Positions 9,717-18,786 of a stretch of 31,842 bases of DNA are shown here, piece after piece (the stretch's first letter is position 1; every line of letters begins with the position of its first letter). Where the stretch lies: the NCBI RefSeq assembly GCF_001442535.1, contig NZ_CP013141.1, positions 5,314,049 through 5,345,890 of the forward strand. The letters run 5' to 3'. The DNA comes from Lysobacter antibioticus (GTDB lineage Bacteria; Pseudomonadota; Gammaproteobacteria; Xanthomonadales; Xanthomonadaceae). A model generated the notes under the pieces. It was not told the DNA's origin. It saw only the letters and a list, made by a program, of their open reading frames with translations, and searched no databases. The position numbers and the translations under genes were made by a program.

Positions 9717-10886
9717 ATGAAACGCCCGATACCGCATCTTTCCGCTTGCTTCATCGCGGTGGCACTTGCGATGACCTCGGGCTGCGCTTCGCTGCCCTCT
9801 CAGCCAGTGGCAGAGTCGACTAGCGAAGTAGGTACCGCAAGAAAAGCCACAGCGGAAATTGAAAGCCGCTTTGCGTCCGTTGCGTCGCAAGGAACGGGCA
9901 CGATCAAACCGAAGCGGCGTACGAACATCTCATTCGGCATGTTCGATGCGTCTTCGCTGCCGCCGAAACGAGTCGATCAGCTTCGCATTCATTTTCTTCC
10001 GGTCGGTACCGGGTCGTGCCAGATAGTGGAGTGTCCTGGGAGTGGAGCCCTACCGCTCTTGATCGACTGCGGGTCCAAGGGCAGCGCCCATTACGACGTG
10101 GAAACGACTCGCGAATACCTGCAAGGAATCATTGGCGACGGCAAAGTCCACGTCGTCGTTAGCCATCCAGACGATGATCATGTGAATTGGATTCATAAAG
10201 TCATTACCCCAGAACAAGTGAGGTCACTCTGGGTGGGTGACGATTACGTCAACTACAAGGAACCATTCCTCGCATGGGTAACCGACATAATGGACATGCC
10301 GGCGGGCGACCGAGGCACGGTGTACGACACTCTTGGGGTCAACTGGAGCAATAATGGAGAGGCTGTCGCCGATCTAGCCTGCGGCGTCGCGGACACGTAC
10401 GTCCTCGGCGTGAACAATGGAACAACATCCAACGCCAAGAGCCTGATGCTCGCCATCCAGTTCGGCGCCTTCAGTGCCACCTTTACCGGTGACGCAACCG
10501 GCGCAAGCGAAGCAGCAGCGATCACCAACTACCCGGATGCACTGGAATCTACCGTCTTGGCCGCCTCTCATCACGGAGCGGAAACGGAAAATAGCAATAG
10601 TCAGGAGTGGGCCGATGCCACCCGCCCTGCTTATGTTGTCTATTCGGCGGGCTCGCATGCCAATTTTCGCCATCCTCGTTGCTCAGCGGTGGCTACCTAT
10701 CGAGGGGCCGGCGAATTGCGACAAGTCGGACAACACCAGCTCCAATGCGGCGAAGCCAACGGCTGGAAACAAATGAAGACATCGCTTTCCGAGTACAGCA
10801 CGAATTCCAGCGGACTCATCGTCATTACAGCGGGGAAAAGCTCCTCGAACGTCTCGATTTATTGCGGCAAGGGCAACTGCGAGTAG
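9717..10886 (+). CDS. Lipoprotein-like metallo-beta-lactamase-fold hydrolase (ComEC-like)
   Basis: 389 residues. The N-terminus is a signal peptide ending AMTSGC, with Cys23 as a likely lipidation site although the -3 residue is Thr rather than Leu. The hydrolase domain has LLIDCGSKG, the metal motif SHPDDDH (His150, Asp152, Asp154, His155), FTGD, and LAASHHGAETEN. This HxDxDH plus SHHG pattern matches the ComEC/Rec2 C-terminal hydrolase family, not antibiotic-degrading lactamases. Several Cys near the end may form disulfides. GGGG lies eight bases before ATG. The substrate is unknown. It converges on the lanthipeptide synthetase gene with a 52-base gap; no terminator is evident there. Confidence 0.8.
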   Translation: MKRPIPHLSACFIAVALAMTSGCASLPSQPVAESTSEVGTARKATAEIESRFASVASQGTGTIKPKRRTNISFGMFDASSLPPKRVDQLRIHFLPVGTGSCQIVECPGSGALPLLIDCGSKGSAHYDVETTREYLQGIIGDGKVHVVVSHPDDDHVNWIHKVITPEQVRSLWVGDDYVNYKEPFLAWVTDIMDMPAGDRGTVYDTLGVNWSNNGEAVADLACGVADTYVLGVNNGTTSNAKSLMLAIQFGAFSATFTGDATGASEAAAITNYPDALESTVLAASHHGAETENSNSQEWADATRPAYVVYSAGSHANFRHPRCSAVATYRGAGELRQVGQHQLQCGEANGWKQMKTSLSEYSTNSSGLIVITAGKSSSNVSIYCGKGNCE

Positions 10887-10938
10887 AAAATATAGAGCCA
10901 GCGGGCCAGTGTGGAGTCATCTCCAATAACGCGAGAAG

Positions 10939-13713
10939 CTACGTCAGGGTGAGTGGACAGAACGGCTGCTCGCCCCTGCCACGACCGTCGTGCGTCCGCA
11001 ACAGTGTCGACCTGGCCCCAGACAGGCCGACCATCAGGCCTAGATTGCCGTTATCGTGGCTCCAGCCAGAACGATAGTGATGCATGTCGGCAATCGACTC
11101 AGGTTGCGGCAGATCAAAGGCAAACCCCAGCTTGCCCGCGACCTTGGCCAAAGCCAGCCCAACACCAACGGTGCCATGACACAGCGAATCGTCCTCCAAC
11201 CGCCCAAACCACTCGACGCTACGCGCGAACGCAGCACGCAGATGCTCACGCTGCCAGTCTTCGAGATCGTCCCAAGCCTCAGCCCGAGCGAGCAAAAACC
11301 CCGCAGCGCCGTTGCACCAACCCAGCGAGTACTGCGGTTCGTCCATGCGGGTGTCGGGCCATAGGCCGATTTCGGGATTAAACAGCCGATCTTCGCGTCG
11401 TAATGCGCTCAAGGCGAGTTCGTGCATGTTCGCGTCGCCGAGTGCACGCGCGAGGTGGATCAGGGCGAAGGCGATGCCGCTGCCGCCGTGGGCGAAGCCG
11501 GTGACGCAGCGGTCTACGCCGTGCAGCCACCACTCGGGGCCGTCGGCGGTGTCGCGGGCGGCGGTGGTCAGGCGATCGGCGAGTCGTCGGGCGATGTCGA
11601 GCAGGCGTGGGTCTGGGTGTTGGCGATGCAGGGCCAGGGCGACCAGGGCAATGCCGGCGGCGCCGTCGATGATGTCTTGGCGCTCGGGGTCCCACTGCGA
11701 TTCGCGGGCAAGGAAGGTTTCGAGCGCCAGCGAGGCGAGTTCGCGGTCGCCGCGGTCGCCGGCGACTTCGCTCAGGACGAGGATCAGCCCTTCCATGCCG
11801 GAGTAGGCGCCGCTGCCGAGCATGGGGCTGCGTTCGACCAGGATGCGGCGGCCGGTGGCGATTAGGCGTTCGGTCAGGGCTTGCTCCTCGGCGTCGGCGC
11901 CGTGCGCGCAGCGGCGCGACAGGAACAGCAGCAGGCCGGCCAGGCCGGTGTAGAGGTCGGGGCCCATCGGCATGATCGCGAACTCGCCGCCGGGCGTGCC
12001 GGCCGGCGGGCTGTAGGTCCACAGCACGCTGCCGTCGCCCTCGCCCGGCACCGCGCGCTCTGCGAGTACGGCAGCCGCGGCGGTGGCGATGTCGGTCTGT
12101 TCCAGGCGGGGTGCGCCTTCGCAACCCAGGGCGGTGGCGACATAGCTCAGTTGCCGCGCTATCCAGCGCTCATCGGCGAAATGCGCGAGGCGTTCGCGTA
12201 CTTGTTCCAGCGCCGAACGCTCGAAGAAGCCTTCGACCTTGCCGCAGGGACTGAGCAGGTCGCGGCTGTCGAGTTGGGCTTCGAAGTACGGGATGTCGAA
12301 CTGCAGCATCTGTTCGCGTTCGCTGGCGTAGAGATGGCGCAGGAAGGGCTTGCTGGCTTCTTCGCGGCGCAGCTTGAGCAACAAGGCATCGGTCTTGACC
12401 GGGTCGGCCAGCGCCGGGTGGGTGGTCTCGGCCAGGAACAGGCCGTACAGATAGGTGTGGCGCAGGATCTGCCGCGATCGCAACGCCGCGTTGTCGCGCA
12501 GCAGGGCTTCGATGCCGTCGGCATGCGAGACCAGGGCCGCGGCAGCGCGGCGATAGCCTGCACTGAAGCCGTCGAAATGCGCGGCGAATGCGGCCGGCTC
12601 GCCGTCGACCCTCGGCACCGGGCTGTCGATCTGGATCGCTTCCTGCACCCGCGACAGGCGCATGGTCGCGGTCTTCGCGTCGACCGCGACCTCGCGCGAC
12701 ACCGGAGCGGCGACCTTGTCGCCTTGTGCGGCGCCGGAGAACACACCCTCGCGGGTGCGCCGCAACGACACGACACCGACCGACAGTACCGACTCGCCGA
12801 GGCGGCGGTCGAGTTCGCGCTCGGCATCGAGCAAGGGCACGCCAGAAGGCGGTTCCCGGTCGATGCGCGCGGTGTTGGTGAACAAGGCTTCGACGTCGAC
12901 GAAGAACGGCTGCCCCTGCGCATCGGTGACGATGTTCTCGAAGTGCAGGTCGGAGCCGCACAGCGCATGCGCGACCGCGGTGCAGACGCCGAGCGAACCA
13001 TAGAAACGCTCGGCCGCCGCCCTACCCTGGGCGCCACCGCCGCGGATGCCGAGTTGCCAGCCGTAGTGACCTCGGTCGATCGAAGCGAGCACGGCCATGT
13101 CTGCATCGACCAGGCGTTGCAGCCGCGCAAACAACAGGTCCAATCCCAGGCCGCGTGGTTTGTAGTACAGGTCGACGCGTTCGAAGCGATAACGGATCGT
13201 GGCGCGTGCGCCACGGTGCGGATCGCCCTGGCCGAATTCGACCCGCAGGGGCGCGTCGCCGGCGTGCACCCCGAAGGCCGCCAAAGCGGAAAGATCGTCG
13301 GTCAAATGAACCAAGTGTTCGCCCAAGAACTCGATAAAGCCGGCGCAGAACCACTGCGCGCGCTGGTACAGAAAGCCGTAGCGCTCGCGCAGTTCGCGCG
13401 CAGCGTCGCCGCCGGCGATGGACTGGACGAAGGCGACGAACACCGGGTCGCCGACCGCGGTCGGCGCGGTCTGTGCGGTGTCGCGCTTCGGCGAAGCCGC
13501 GGCGTAGCGGTTGAGTTCGTACACGAACACTTTCTGGAACATCCAGCACAGCCGCTGCATCAGGTAGTCGCCGGCGCCGTCGGCGATCGGCGCGTGGAAT
13601 GCCGGCGGCAGGCGGCTCGCGGCGACACAGGCGGCGACTTCGCCGCGCAGGGCCTCGGCTTCGGCGCGGCAGATCGCGGCGATGTAGTAACGGTCGAAAT
13701 CCAGGCTGCTCAT
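10939..13713 (-). CDS. lanM: Class II lanthipeptide synthetase LanM
   Basis: 924 residues, a complete bifunctional LanM. It phosphorylates and eliminates Ser/Thr of the precursor and then adds Cys thiols to form (methyl)lanthionine. N-terminal kinase-like dehydratase: YKPRG (Lys185), SDLHFENIV (Asp255, His257, Asn260), FVDVEALF (Asp273, Glu275), then RQILRHTYLYGLF. C-terminal LanC-like cyclase: GFAHGGSG (His742), LGWCNGAAG (Cys800), SLCHGTVG (Cys845, His846), so all three zinc ligands are present. It is the last gene of the operon, starting 1 base after the DsbA-like gene stop. No frameshift or missing catalytic residue is visible, so it should be active. Confidence 0.97.
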   Translation of the reverse strand: MSSLDFDRYYIAAICRAEAEALRGEVAACVAASRLPPAFHAPIADGAGDYLMQRLCWMFQKVFVYELNRYAAASPKRDTAQTAPTAVGDPVFVAFVQSIAGGDAARELRERYGFLYQRAQWFCAGFIEFLGEHLVHLTDDLSALAAFGVHAGDAPLRVEFGQGDPHRGARATIRYRFERVDLYYKPRGLGLDLLFARLQRLVDADMAVLASIDRGHYGWQLGIRGGGAQGRAAAERFYGSLGVCTAVAHALCGSDLHFENIVTDAQGQPFFVDVEALFTNTARIDREPPSGVPLLDAERELDRRLGESVLSVGVVSLRRTREGVFSGAAQGDKVAAPVSREVAVDAKTATMRLSRVQEAIQIDSPVPRVDGEPAAFAAHFDGFSAGYRRAAAALVSHADGIEALLRDNAALRSRQILRHTYLYGLFLAETTHPALADPVKTDALLLKLRREEASKPFLRHLYASEREQMLQFDIPYFEAQLDSRDLLSPCGKVEGFFERSALEQVRERLAHFADERWIARQLSYVATALGCEGAPRLEQTDIATAAAAVLAERAVPGEGDGSVLWTYSPPAGTPGGEFAIMPMGPDLYTGLAGLLLFLSRRCAHGADAEEQALTERLIATGRRILVERSPMLGSGAYSGMEGLILVLSEVAGDRGDRELASLALETFLARESQWDPERQDIIDGAAGIALVALALHRQHPDPRLLDIARRLADRLTTAARDTADGPEWWLHGVDRCVTGFAHGGSGIAFALIHLARALGDANMHELALSALRREDRLFNPEIGLWPDTRMDEPQYSLGWCNGAAGFLLARAEAWDDLEDWQREHLRAAFARSVEWFGRLEDDSLCHGTVGVGLALAKVAGKLGFAFDLPQPESIADMHHYRSGWSHDNGNLGLMVGLSGARSTLLRTHDGRGRGEQPFCPLTLT

Positions 13714-13714
13714 G

Positions 13715-14347
13715 TCATCGGGCTTCCGTCGTAGTGGCGTTCAGCGCCGTCTCGTAGTGGGCGAAGGTCCAGGGCTCGTCCAGCGCGACGCGGTCGATGA
13801 CCACGGTCGGCACCGAGGAAATGCCGTGGACGATGGCGCGGTAGCGTTGCTGCTCGACCCGGCGCGCGGTCTCGGGCCGTTGCATGCAGGCGTTGAGCTC
13901 GACGGCCTCGCGCCCCGCGGGCGCGAGGCGCTGCGCCAGCTCGACACCACTGATCCCAACCAGATCTTGGCCATAGACGCGGTCGTACAAGACCCTTGTG
14001 TCGCTGCCGGGGCGTTGTTGCAAACAGGTCACCGCATGCGCGAGTTCGGTCGAGCCTTCGCGGATCGGAAACGCCAGCACGCGGATCTTCGCGCCGCCGT
14101 TGTCGACGAAGCGCGCCATCAGCCGCGGCAGCATCTCGGCATGGAAGCGCTTGCATGCGGGGCAACCGTAATCGGTGACCAGGACGATCTCGTGCGGCGC
14201 ATCGCCGCGGCCGAGCATCGGCAGGTCGTCGACCTGCATCCCCTGCAAGGGCTCGGACCGGCCCGCGGCCATCAGCACGAAACCCAGCGATACCGCGAGC
14301 AGCGCCACCAGGGCCGATGCCCCTATCCAAACCCACGGTCCTTTCAT
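13715..14347 (-). CDS. Membrane-anchored DsbA-like thiol oxidoreductase
   Basis: 210 residues: an N-terminal membrane anchor (about 6-28), then a thioredoxin-fold domain of the DsbA/Thioredoxin_4 type. The active site is YGCPACKRFH (Cys62, Cys65), and the cis-Pro loop is SSVPTVVID. The VLAFPI and helical-insert region between them fits DsbA/DsbG-like proteins. It would sit on the periplasmic side and make, break or isomerise disulfides. It lies within the lanthipeptide operon, 9 bases after the permease gene and 1 base before lanM. Its likely substrate is the exported Cys-rich peptide; that is inference. Cytochrome maturation is a less likely job in this context. Confidence 0.88.
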   Translation of the reverse strand: MKGPWVWIGASALVALLAVSLGFVLMAAGRSEPLQGMQVDDLPMLGRGDAPHEIVLVTDYGCPACKRFHAEMLPRLMARFVDNGGAKIRVLAFPIREGSTELAHAVTCLQQRPGSDTRVLYDRVYGQDLVGISGVELAQRLAPAGREAVELNACMQRPETARRVEQQRYRAIVHGISSVPTVVIDRVALDEPWTFAHYETALNATTTEAR

Positions 14348-14356
14348 GTATCCACC

Positions 14357-15664
14357 TCAGTGATGATGCAAACCGGCCACAGGGTCCAGGCGCGCCGCGC
14401 GCGCCGCCGGCCACACCCCGGTCAACAGCCCAACCAGCAGCGCGGTGACGACCCCGAACAGGCAACCCGACCAGGACACGGTCGGTTCGCCGAAATAGCT
14501 GGAACCCGAGGTGATCGCCAGCGCCGCGACGGCGCCCAGGGCCACGCCGAGCACGCCGCCGAAGCCGGTCAGCACGACCGCCTCCAACAGGAATTCCAGG
14601 AAGACGTTGGCGCGCGAGGCGCCGATGGCGCGCTTGATCGCGATCTCGCGGCGGCGCGCGTTGACCCCGGACACCATGACGTTGCCGATGCCGAGCGCCG
14701 CGACCGCGAACACCACGGCCATCAACAGGAACAAGCCGGCGCGCACGCTGGCCAGGGTGTCGTCGAGATAGCCGCGCAGGCGCTGCGCGGTGACGACGAT
14801 GAAGTCGTCCTCGCCGCCGGCGACGTGGCGCTGCTTGCGCAACTGCGCCGACAGACGCCGGCCGATCGCCTCGATGTCGTCGGCATCGGAGAAGCCGGCG
14901 TGGATCTCCAGATCGCTTTGGTTGCCGTCGACATCCATCGCCCGCACCAGGCCGATCGGCGAGATCACCAGCCGCTCGGCATCGAAACCCAGCGCGCTGC
15001 CCGCGCCCTTGACCACGCCGACCGCGCGACAGGAGCGCCCGGCGAGGCTGAGGTCGTGGCCGAGCACCGCGGCGGCGCCGCCCAGTTGCTCGGCCAGGCT
15101 GCGGCCGAGCAGGCATTGGCGGCCGCGGCCGCGCCAGTCCTGTCGCGACGGCCAAGCCCCGACGACGAGCTCGACTTCGCCGAGCCGGAAGTAGTCGAGC
15201 GTGGTGCCGTAGATCGCGGCCGTGCTCTTGCGCGCGCCCAGCGCGACCGGGTTGTTGAACGCCCCGTAGCGCAGCAGCGGCGCCACCGGCCGTTGCGCGA
15301 ACGCCGTGGCGACCACGCGCAGGTCGCGCTCGGACAAACGATTGGCGCGGCCGAGCACCAAGGATTCGTAAGACGGGTCGGAGCGCACGATCAGCACCTG
15401 TCGCCCTATCGACTCGAACGAACGCACCAGGGTGCGCGACAGGCCTTCCGACAACGAGGCCACCGAGACGATGCCGGCCACGCCCAGGGCCACACTGAGC
15501 ATCGCCACCGCGGTGCGCACCGGAAAGCTGCGCAGCTGGCGCAAGGCAGCCTGGAAGGCTTCGCCGAGCACGAACCACGCGCCCGGTGCGGCTTCCACGG
15601 TCGATGCGGCCCGCTCCGCCGCGGGCACCGAACTCACTTCAGCGGAGCGCGTGGTCGCGTTCAT
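14357..15664 (-). CDS. MacB/FtsX-like ABC permease, subunit 2
   Basis: 435 residues from ATG 15662-15664, which overlaps the stop of the other permease gene (ATGA), a sign of translational coupling. It has one N-terminal membrane helix (PVRTAVAMLSVALGVAGIVSVASL), a large periplasmic domain with LIVRSDPSYESL and DDFIVVTAQRL, and three C-terminal helices with the family box RRREIAIKRAIGASRANVFLEFLLEA. This is the MacB topology without a fused ATPase. The C-terminus ends LHHH. It probably forms a heterodimer with the product of 15661-16863 to pump or clear the lanthipeptide. Confidence 0.88.
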   Translation of the reverse strand: MNATTRSAEVSSVPAAERAASTVEAAPGAWFVLGEAFQAALRQLRSFPVRTAVAMLSVALGVAGIVSVASLSEGLSRTLVRSFESIGRQVLIVRSDPSYESLVLGRANRLSERDLRVVATAFAQRPVAPLLRYGAFNNPVALGARKSTAAIYGTTLDYFRLGEVELVVGAWPSRQDWRGRGRQCLLGRSLAEQLGGAAAVLGHDLSLAGRSCRAVGVVKGAGSALGFDAERLVISPIGLVRAMDVDGNQSDLEIHAGFSDADDIEAIGRRLSAQLRKQRHVAGGEDDFIVVTAQRLRGYLDDTLASVRAGLFLLMAVVFAVAALGIGNVMVSGVNARRREIAIKRAIGASRANVFLEFLLEAVVLTGFGGVLGVALGAVAALAITSGSSYFGEPTVSWSGCLFGVVTALLVGLLTGVWPAARAARLDPVAGLHHH

Positions 15665-16863
15665 TCCGCGCGCAACACCCGCTTGGGGTCTTTGCGTGCG
15701 GCTTGCCACGCCGGCGCCAGCGAAAACACCAGCACCAGCGCGGTGGTCGCCAGCGCGACCAGAGCACAGGCCTGCCCGCTCAACACCGGCGCCGAGTCCA
15801 AGCGCAACACGCCCTGGAGCAAGCCGGCGGCGACACGCCCCAGCACCAGCCCCAACGGAATCGACACCAGGCACAGCAGCAAGGCCTCGCACAGGAACAG
15901 CGCGGCGATGTCGGCGCGGGTCGCGCCGATCGCGCGGCGCAGGCCGATCTCGCCGGAACGTTCGTCGGCGCTGAGGAACATCATGTTCATCACGCCCAGG
16001 GCCGCGACCAGCGACGCCAGCAGCGAGATCCACGCCACCGTGCGGCCTTGGCTCTCGGTCGCCGCGCGCGCGCCCTGCAGCAGCGCCTGCTTGGCCTCGA
16101 TGCGGAAATCGTCGGCATCGAAGCGGCCGCCGTATTTGCGCAGCAGCAAGGCTTGCAGCTTCGCCTTCAGCGCCTCGATGTCGACGCCGGGCGCGGCCTT
16201 GACCACCAGACGCCCGCCGTCGTCGCCGGGCCGGACCAGAGCGCCGGCGCCGGCCAAGGGCAGGAACACCGCGTCGTCGTTGGAAACGAACTTGCCCGGC
16301 TCGTCGGTCGCCGCGAGCACGCCGCCCACCGCATACCACTGCCCGCCGACGCGCAGGAACTTGCCCAGCGGCGCTTGCCCGGGGAACAGCCGGGCGGCGA
16401 TGCGCGCACCCAGTACGCAGTGCTTCGCCGAGGCGCCGCGCCCACTCAGCGCTTGGCCCTGCCCGACCACGACTCGATCGATGGCGAAATAATCCTCGCT
16501 CACTGCCAACACCTGCGCGACCTGGCGCGTGCCCGCGCCTTCCAGCAACGTAGCCGCGCCCGACAACTCCTGCACCAGCGCCGCGCGCGCGATCCATTGA
16601 GGCATCCGCTGCAAGTCGTCGAGATCGCCGCGGCCAGGGACGAAGCCGCCGCTGGCGGTGGACTGGCCGCGGATCACCAGGGTGTCGTCGCCCAGGCTTT
16701 CGAAGCGGCGCCCAAGCACCTGCGCCATGCCGTCGGCGATGCTGACCACGGTCGAATAGGCCATTACCGCCAGCACGATGGCGCTGGCGCACAACACGGT
16801 CTGGCGCGGGCTGCGCGCCAGCGAGCGTGCGGCGTCCCACAGGTTGGCCAGCCAGCGGCGCAT
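15661..16863 (-). CDS. MacB/FtsX-like ABC permease, subunit 1
   Basis: 400 residues with the same architecture: N-terminal helix (TVLCASAIVLAVMAYSTVVSI), periplasmic MacB_PCD domain, then three helices with RSGEIGLRRAIGATRADIAALF. It ends with PAWQAARKDPKRVLRAE, typical of FtsX-like permeases. It is clearly diverged from its partner at 14357-15664. It starts 11 bases after the ATPase gene, so both belong to one transporter. Confidence 0.9.
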   Translation of the reverse strand: MRRWLANLWDAARSLARSPRQTVLCASAIVLAVMAYSTVVSIADGMAQVLGRRFESLGDDTLVIRGQSTASGGFVPGRGDLDDLQRMPQWIARAALVQELSGAATLLEGAGTRQVAQVLAVSEDYFAIDRVVVGQGQALSGRGASAKHCVLGARIAARLFPGQAPLGKFLRVGGQWYAVGGVLAATDEPGKFVSNDDAVFLPLAGAGALVRPGDDGGRLVVKAAPGVDIEALKAKLQALLLRKYGGRFDADDFRIEAKQALLQGARAATESQGRTVAWISLLASLVAALGVMNMMFLSADERSGEIGLRRAIGATRADIAALFLCEALLLCLVSIPLGLVLGRVAAGLLQGVLRLDSAPVLSGQACALVALATTALVLVFSLAPAWQAARKDPKRVLRAE

Positions 16864-16874
16864 GCCGGTCGCGC

Positions 16875-17564
16875 TCAGGCGGCCGCGGACGCGGCAGCGT
16901 CGATCACTTGCCCGTCGCAGACCCGGATCGTGCGTTGGCAGCGTTCGGCCACTTGCGGCGCATGCGTCACCACGATCAGGGTGCGGCCCCTGGCATGGAT
17001 GCGCGCGAACACGTCCAGCACTTCGTCGGAAGTCTTCGAGTCGAGGTTCCCGGTCGGCTCGTCGGCCAGGATGATCTCGGGTTCGCCGACGATGGCGCGG
17101 GCGATCGCGACCCGCTGGCGCTCGCCGCCGGATAATTCGTCGGGACGGTGCGCACCGCGATGGGCCATGCCGACTTCTTCCAGCGCGGCCAGGGCGCGGC
17201 GGCCCGCGGCGGCGCGCGCTTCGCCGCGATAACGCAGCGGCAGCATCACGTTCTCCAGCGCCGAGCAGTTGCCGAGCAGATGAAAGCTCTGGAACACGAA
17301 GCCGATGGTGCGGTTGCGAAAACCCGACAAGGCCGCATCGTCCTGGCGCTGCACCGGCGCACCGTGGATGCGGATCTCGCCGGCGTCGGGGGTGTCGAGA
17401 AAGCCGATGATGTTCAGCAAGGTCGACTTGCCCGAGCCCGAGGCGCCCATCACCGCGACGTATTCGTGCTGGGCCACGTGCAGGTCGACCCCGCGCAGCA
17501 CCGGCACTTCGGTCGTGCCGAGGCGATAGCTTTTGCGGATGCCGCTGAGCTCAACCGCGTTCAT
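16875..17564 (-). CDS. MacB-type ABC transporter ATPase
   Basis: 229 residues, a stand-alone nucleotide-binding subunit of the LolD/MacB type. Walker A is MGASGSGKSTLL, the Q-loop is FVFQSFHLL, the signature is ELSGGERQRVAIARA, Walker B is IILADEPTGNLDS, and the H-loop is IVVTHAPQ. It would energise the two permeases downstream. Its ATG overlaps the end of the adaptor gene by 14 bases. Confidence 0.95.
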   Translation of the reverse strand: MNAVELSGIRKSYRLGTTEVPVLRGVDLHVAQHEYVAVMGASGSGKSTLLNIIGFLDTPDAGEIRIHGAPVQRQDDAALSGFRNRTIGFVFQSFHLLGNCSALENVMLPLRYRGEARAAAGRRALAALEEVGMAHRGAHRPDELSGGERQRVAIARAIVGEPEIILADEPTGNLDSKTSDEVLDVFARIHARGRTLIVVTHAPQVAERCQRTIRVCDGQVIDAAASAAA

Positions 17565-18786
17565 ACGAAATCACCCGCACCCGAGTGCCCGGCTTCAAGG
17601 ACGGTTGGCCGCTCGCCGGCACCACCACCAGGTCGTCGGCATCGAGCCCGCCGCGGATTTCCTGATGGGTCTCGTTGACGTCGCCCAGACGCACCCGACG
17701 CAGGCTGGCGACGCCGTCGCGTACCACCAGCACCGCGCCGACGGCCCCCTGCCCCGGCTGCGTGCCGAGTTCGGCGGGATCGTCGCGCAAGGCCGCAATC
17801 GGCACGGTCAATACCGGCGCGGCCTTGCGGCTCGGAAACTCGACCCGACAGGTCATGCCGGTGCGCAGGCTGGCGCGGCGGGTGTTGCGGATCTCGATCA
17901 GCACTTCGTAGTTCGCCGCACCCGCGGCCGGCGCACCGCTGCTGGTGGCCGAACGCGCCGGCGCCATCGACACCGAACGCACCGTGCCGGGCAAAGGCGT
18001 CTCGTCGAAGGCCGGCACCACCACGTTAGCGGCGGCGCCGGGGCGGATCTTCCAGACGTCGTACTCGCCGAGTTTGGCGGTGGCCACCAGCACACGGGTG
18101 TCGGCGATGCGCGCCACGGTCGAGCCGCTGAAGCTCAAGGCGCTCGGCACCGCGGTCTCGCCGGCGGAAACGTCAATCGACAACACGGTGCCGTCGATCG
18201 GCGAGCGCAGGATGGATTTGTGCAGGCTGTCCTGGACCTCGTCGACCAGGGCACGCTGGTTCTGGATGCGCGCATGGCCTTCGCGATAGGCCGCATCGGC
18301 TTGCCGGTACGCGGCCTCGGCCTCGTCCAGGCCTTCCTCGCTGACCAGTTGCTGCTTGCGCAACTCGGTGAACCGACGCAGCTTGGCCGCGGCCAGTTCG
18401 CGGCTCGCGCGCTTGACCTCGAGCGACGCCATCTCGCCGTCGCGCCCGGCCTCGCGCTGGGCCAACTGCGCCTGATACTGCTGCGAGCGCAGCTTCATCA
18501 ACGGCTGCCCGCGCTTGACCTCGTCGCCCTGGCGCACGTAGATCTCCTCGACCGCGCCGAGCACTTCCGAGGTCATCGCCAGTTCGTTGCGATACGACAA
18601 GGTGCCGTCGGCGAAGATCGTCGTCGGCAAGGTGTCCAGCGTCGGCTTCACCACCGCCACCGGCGCCACCGAGGCGATCGTGTTGCGCACCATCAGCAGG
18701 CCGACCACCAACACCCCCAGCGATACCGCGCCGACGGCAAACGCGAGCCGGCGCGGGCGCCGCTCACGCATAGACGGGACGTTCAT
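17551..18786 (-). CDS. HlyD/MacA-like periplasmic adaptor
   Basis: 411 residues: membrane anchor at about 14-34, then a biotinyl-lipoyl-like half (GAVEEIYVRQGDEVKRGQPLMKL), a long alpha-helical hairpin (about 105-180, Ala/Arg/Glu-rich), the second half (ILRSPIDGTVLSIDVSAGETA) and beta-barrel domains. This is the membrane-fusion adaptor of MacAB-type efflux. It connects the inner-membrane pump to an outer-membrane TolC-type channel, which is not encoded in the window. It overlaps the LanT gene by 23 bases. Confidence 0.92.
   Translation of the reverse strand: MNVPSMRERRPRRLAFAVGAVSLGVLVVGLLMVRNTIASVAPVAVVKPTLDTLPTTIFADGTLSYRNELAMTSEVLGAVEEIYVRQGDEVKRGQPLMKLRSQQYQAQLAQREAGRDGEMASLEVKRASRELAAAKLRRFTELRKQQLVSEEGLDEAEAAYRQADAAYREGHARIQNQRALVDEVQDSLHKSILRSPIDGTVLSIDVSAGETAVPSALSFSGSTVARIADTRVLVATAKLGEYDVWKIRPGAAANVVVPAFDETPLPGTVRSVSMAPARSATSSGAPAAGAANYEVLIEIRNTRRASLRTGMTCRVEFPSRKAAPVLTVPIAALRDDPAELGTQPGQGAVGAVLVVRDGVASLRRVRLGDVNETHQEIRGGLDADDLVVVPASGQPSLKPGTRVRVISYERG

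Noticed and set aside
9336..9890. A 184-codon minus-strand frame
   Set aside because: It overlaps the start of the lipoprotein gene antisense, lacks any family motif, and has composition unlike the neighbouring genes. It may be decayed DNA, so I note it only in the intergenic entry.
9717..10886. Antibiotic-hydrolysing metallo-beta-lactamase, or a tailoring enzyme of the lanthipeptide cluster
   Set aside because: The HxDxDH and SHHG pattern fits ComEC-type hydrolases, and the gene is on the opposite strand, convergent with lanM and outside the operon.
13712..16492. A 926-codon plus-strand open frame, and others of 617 codons (11881-13734) and 823 codons (23281-25752)
   Set aside because: They are antisense shadows of the permease, LanM and DUF1592 genes. 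Long antisense frames are common in high-GC DNA, and the products have no recognisable domain and are rich in His, Arg and Gln.
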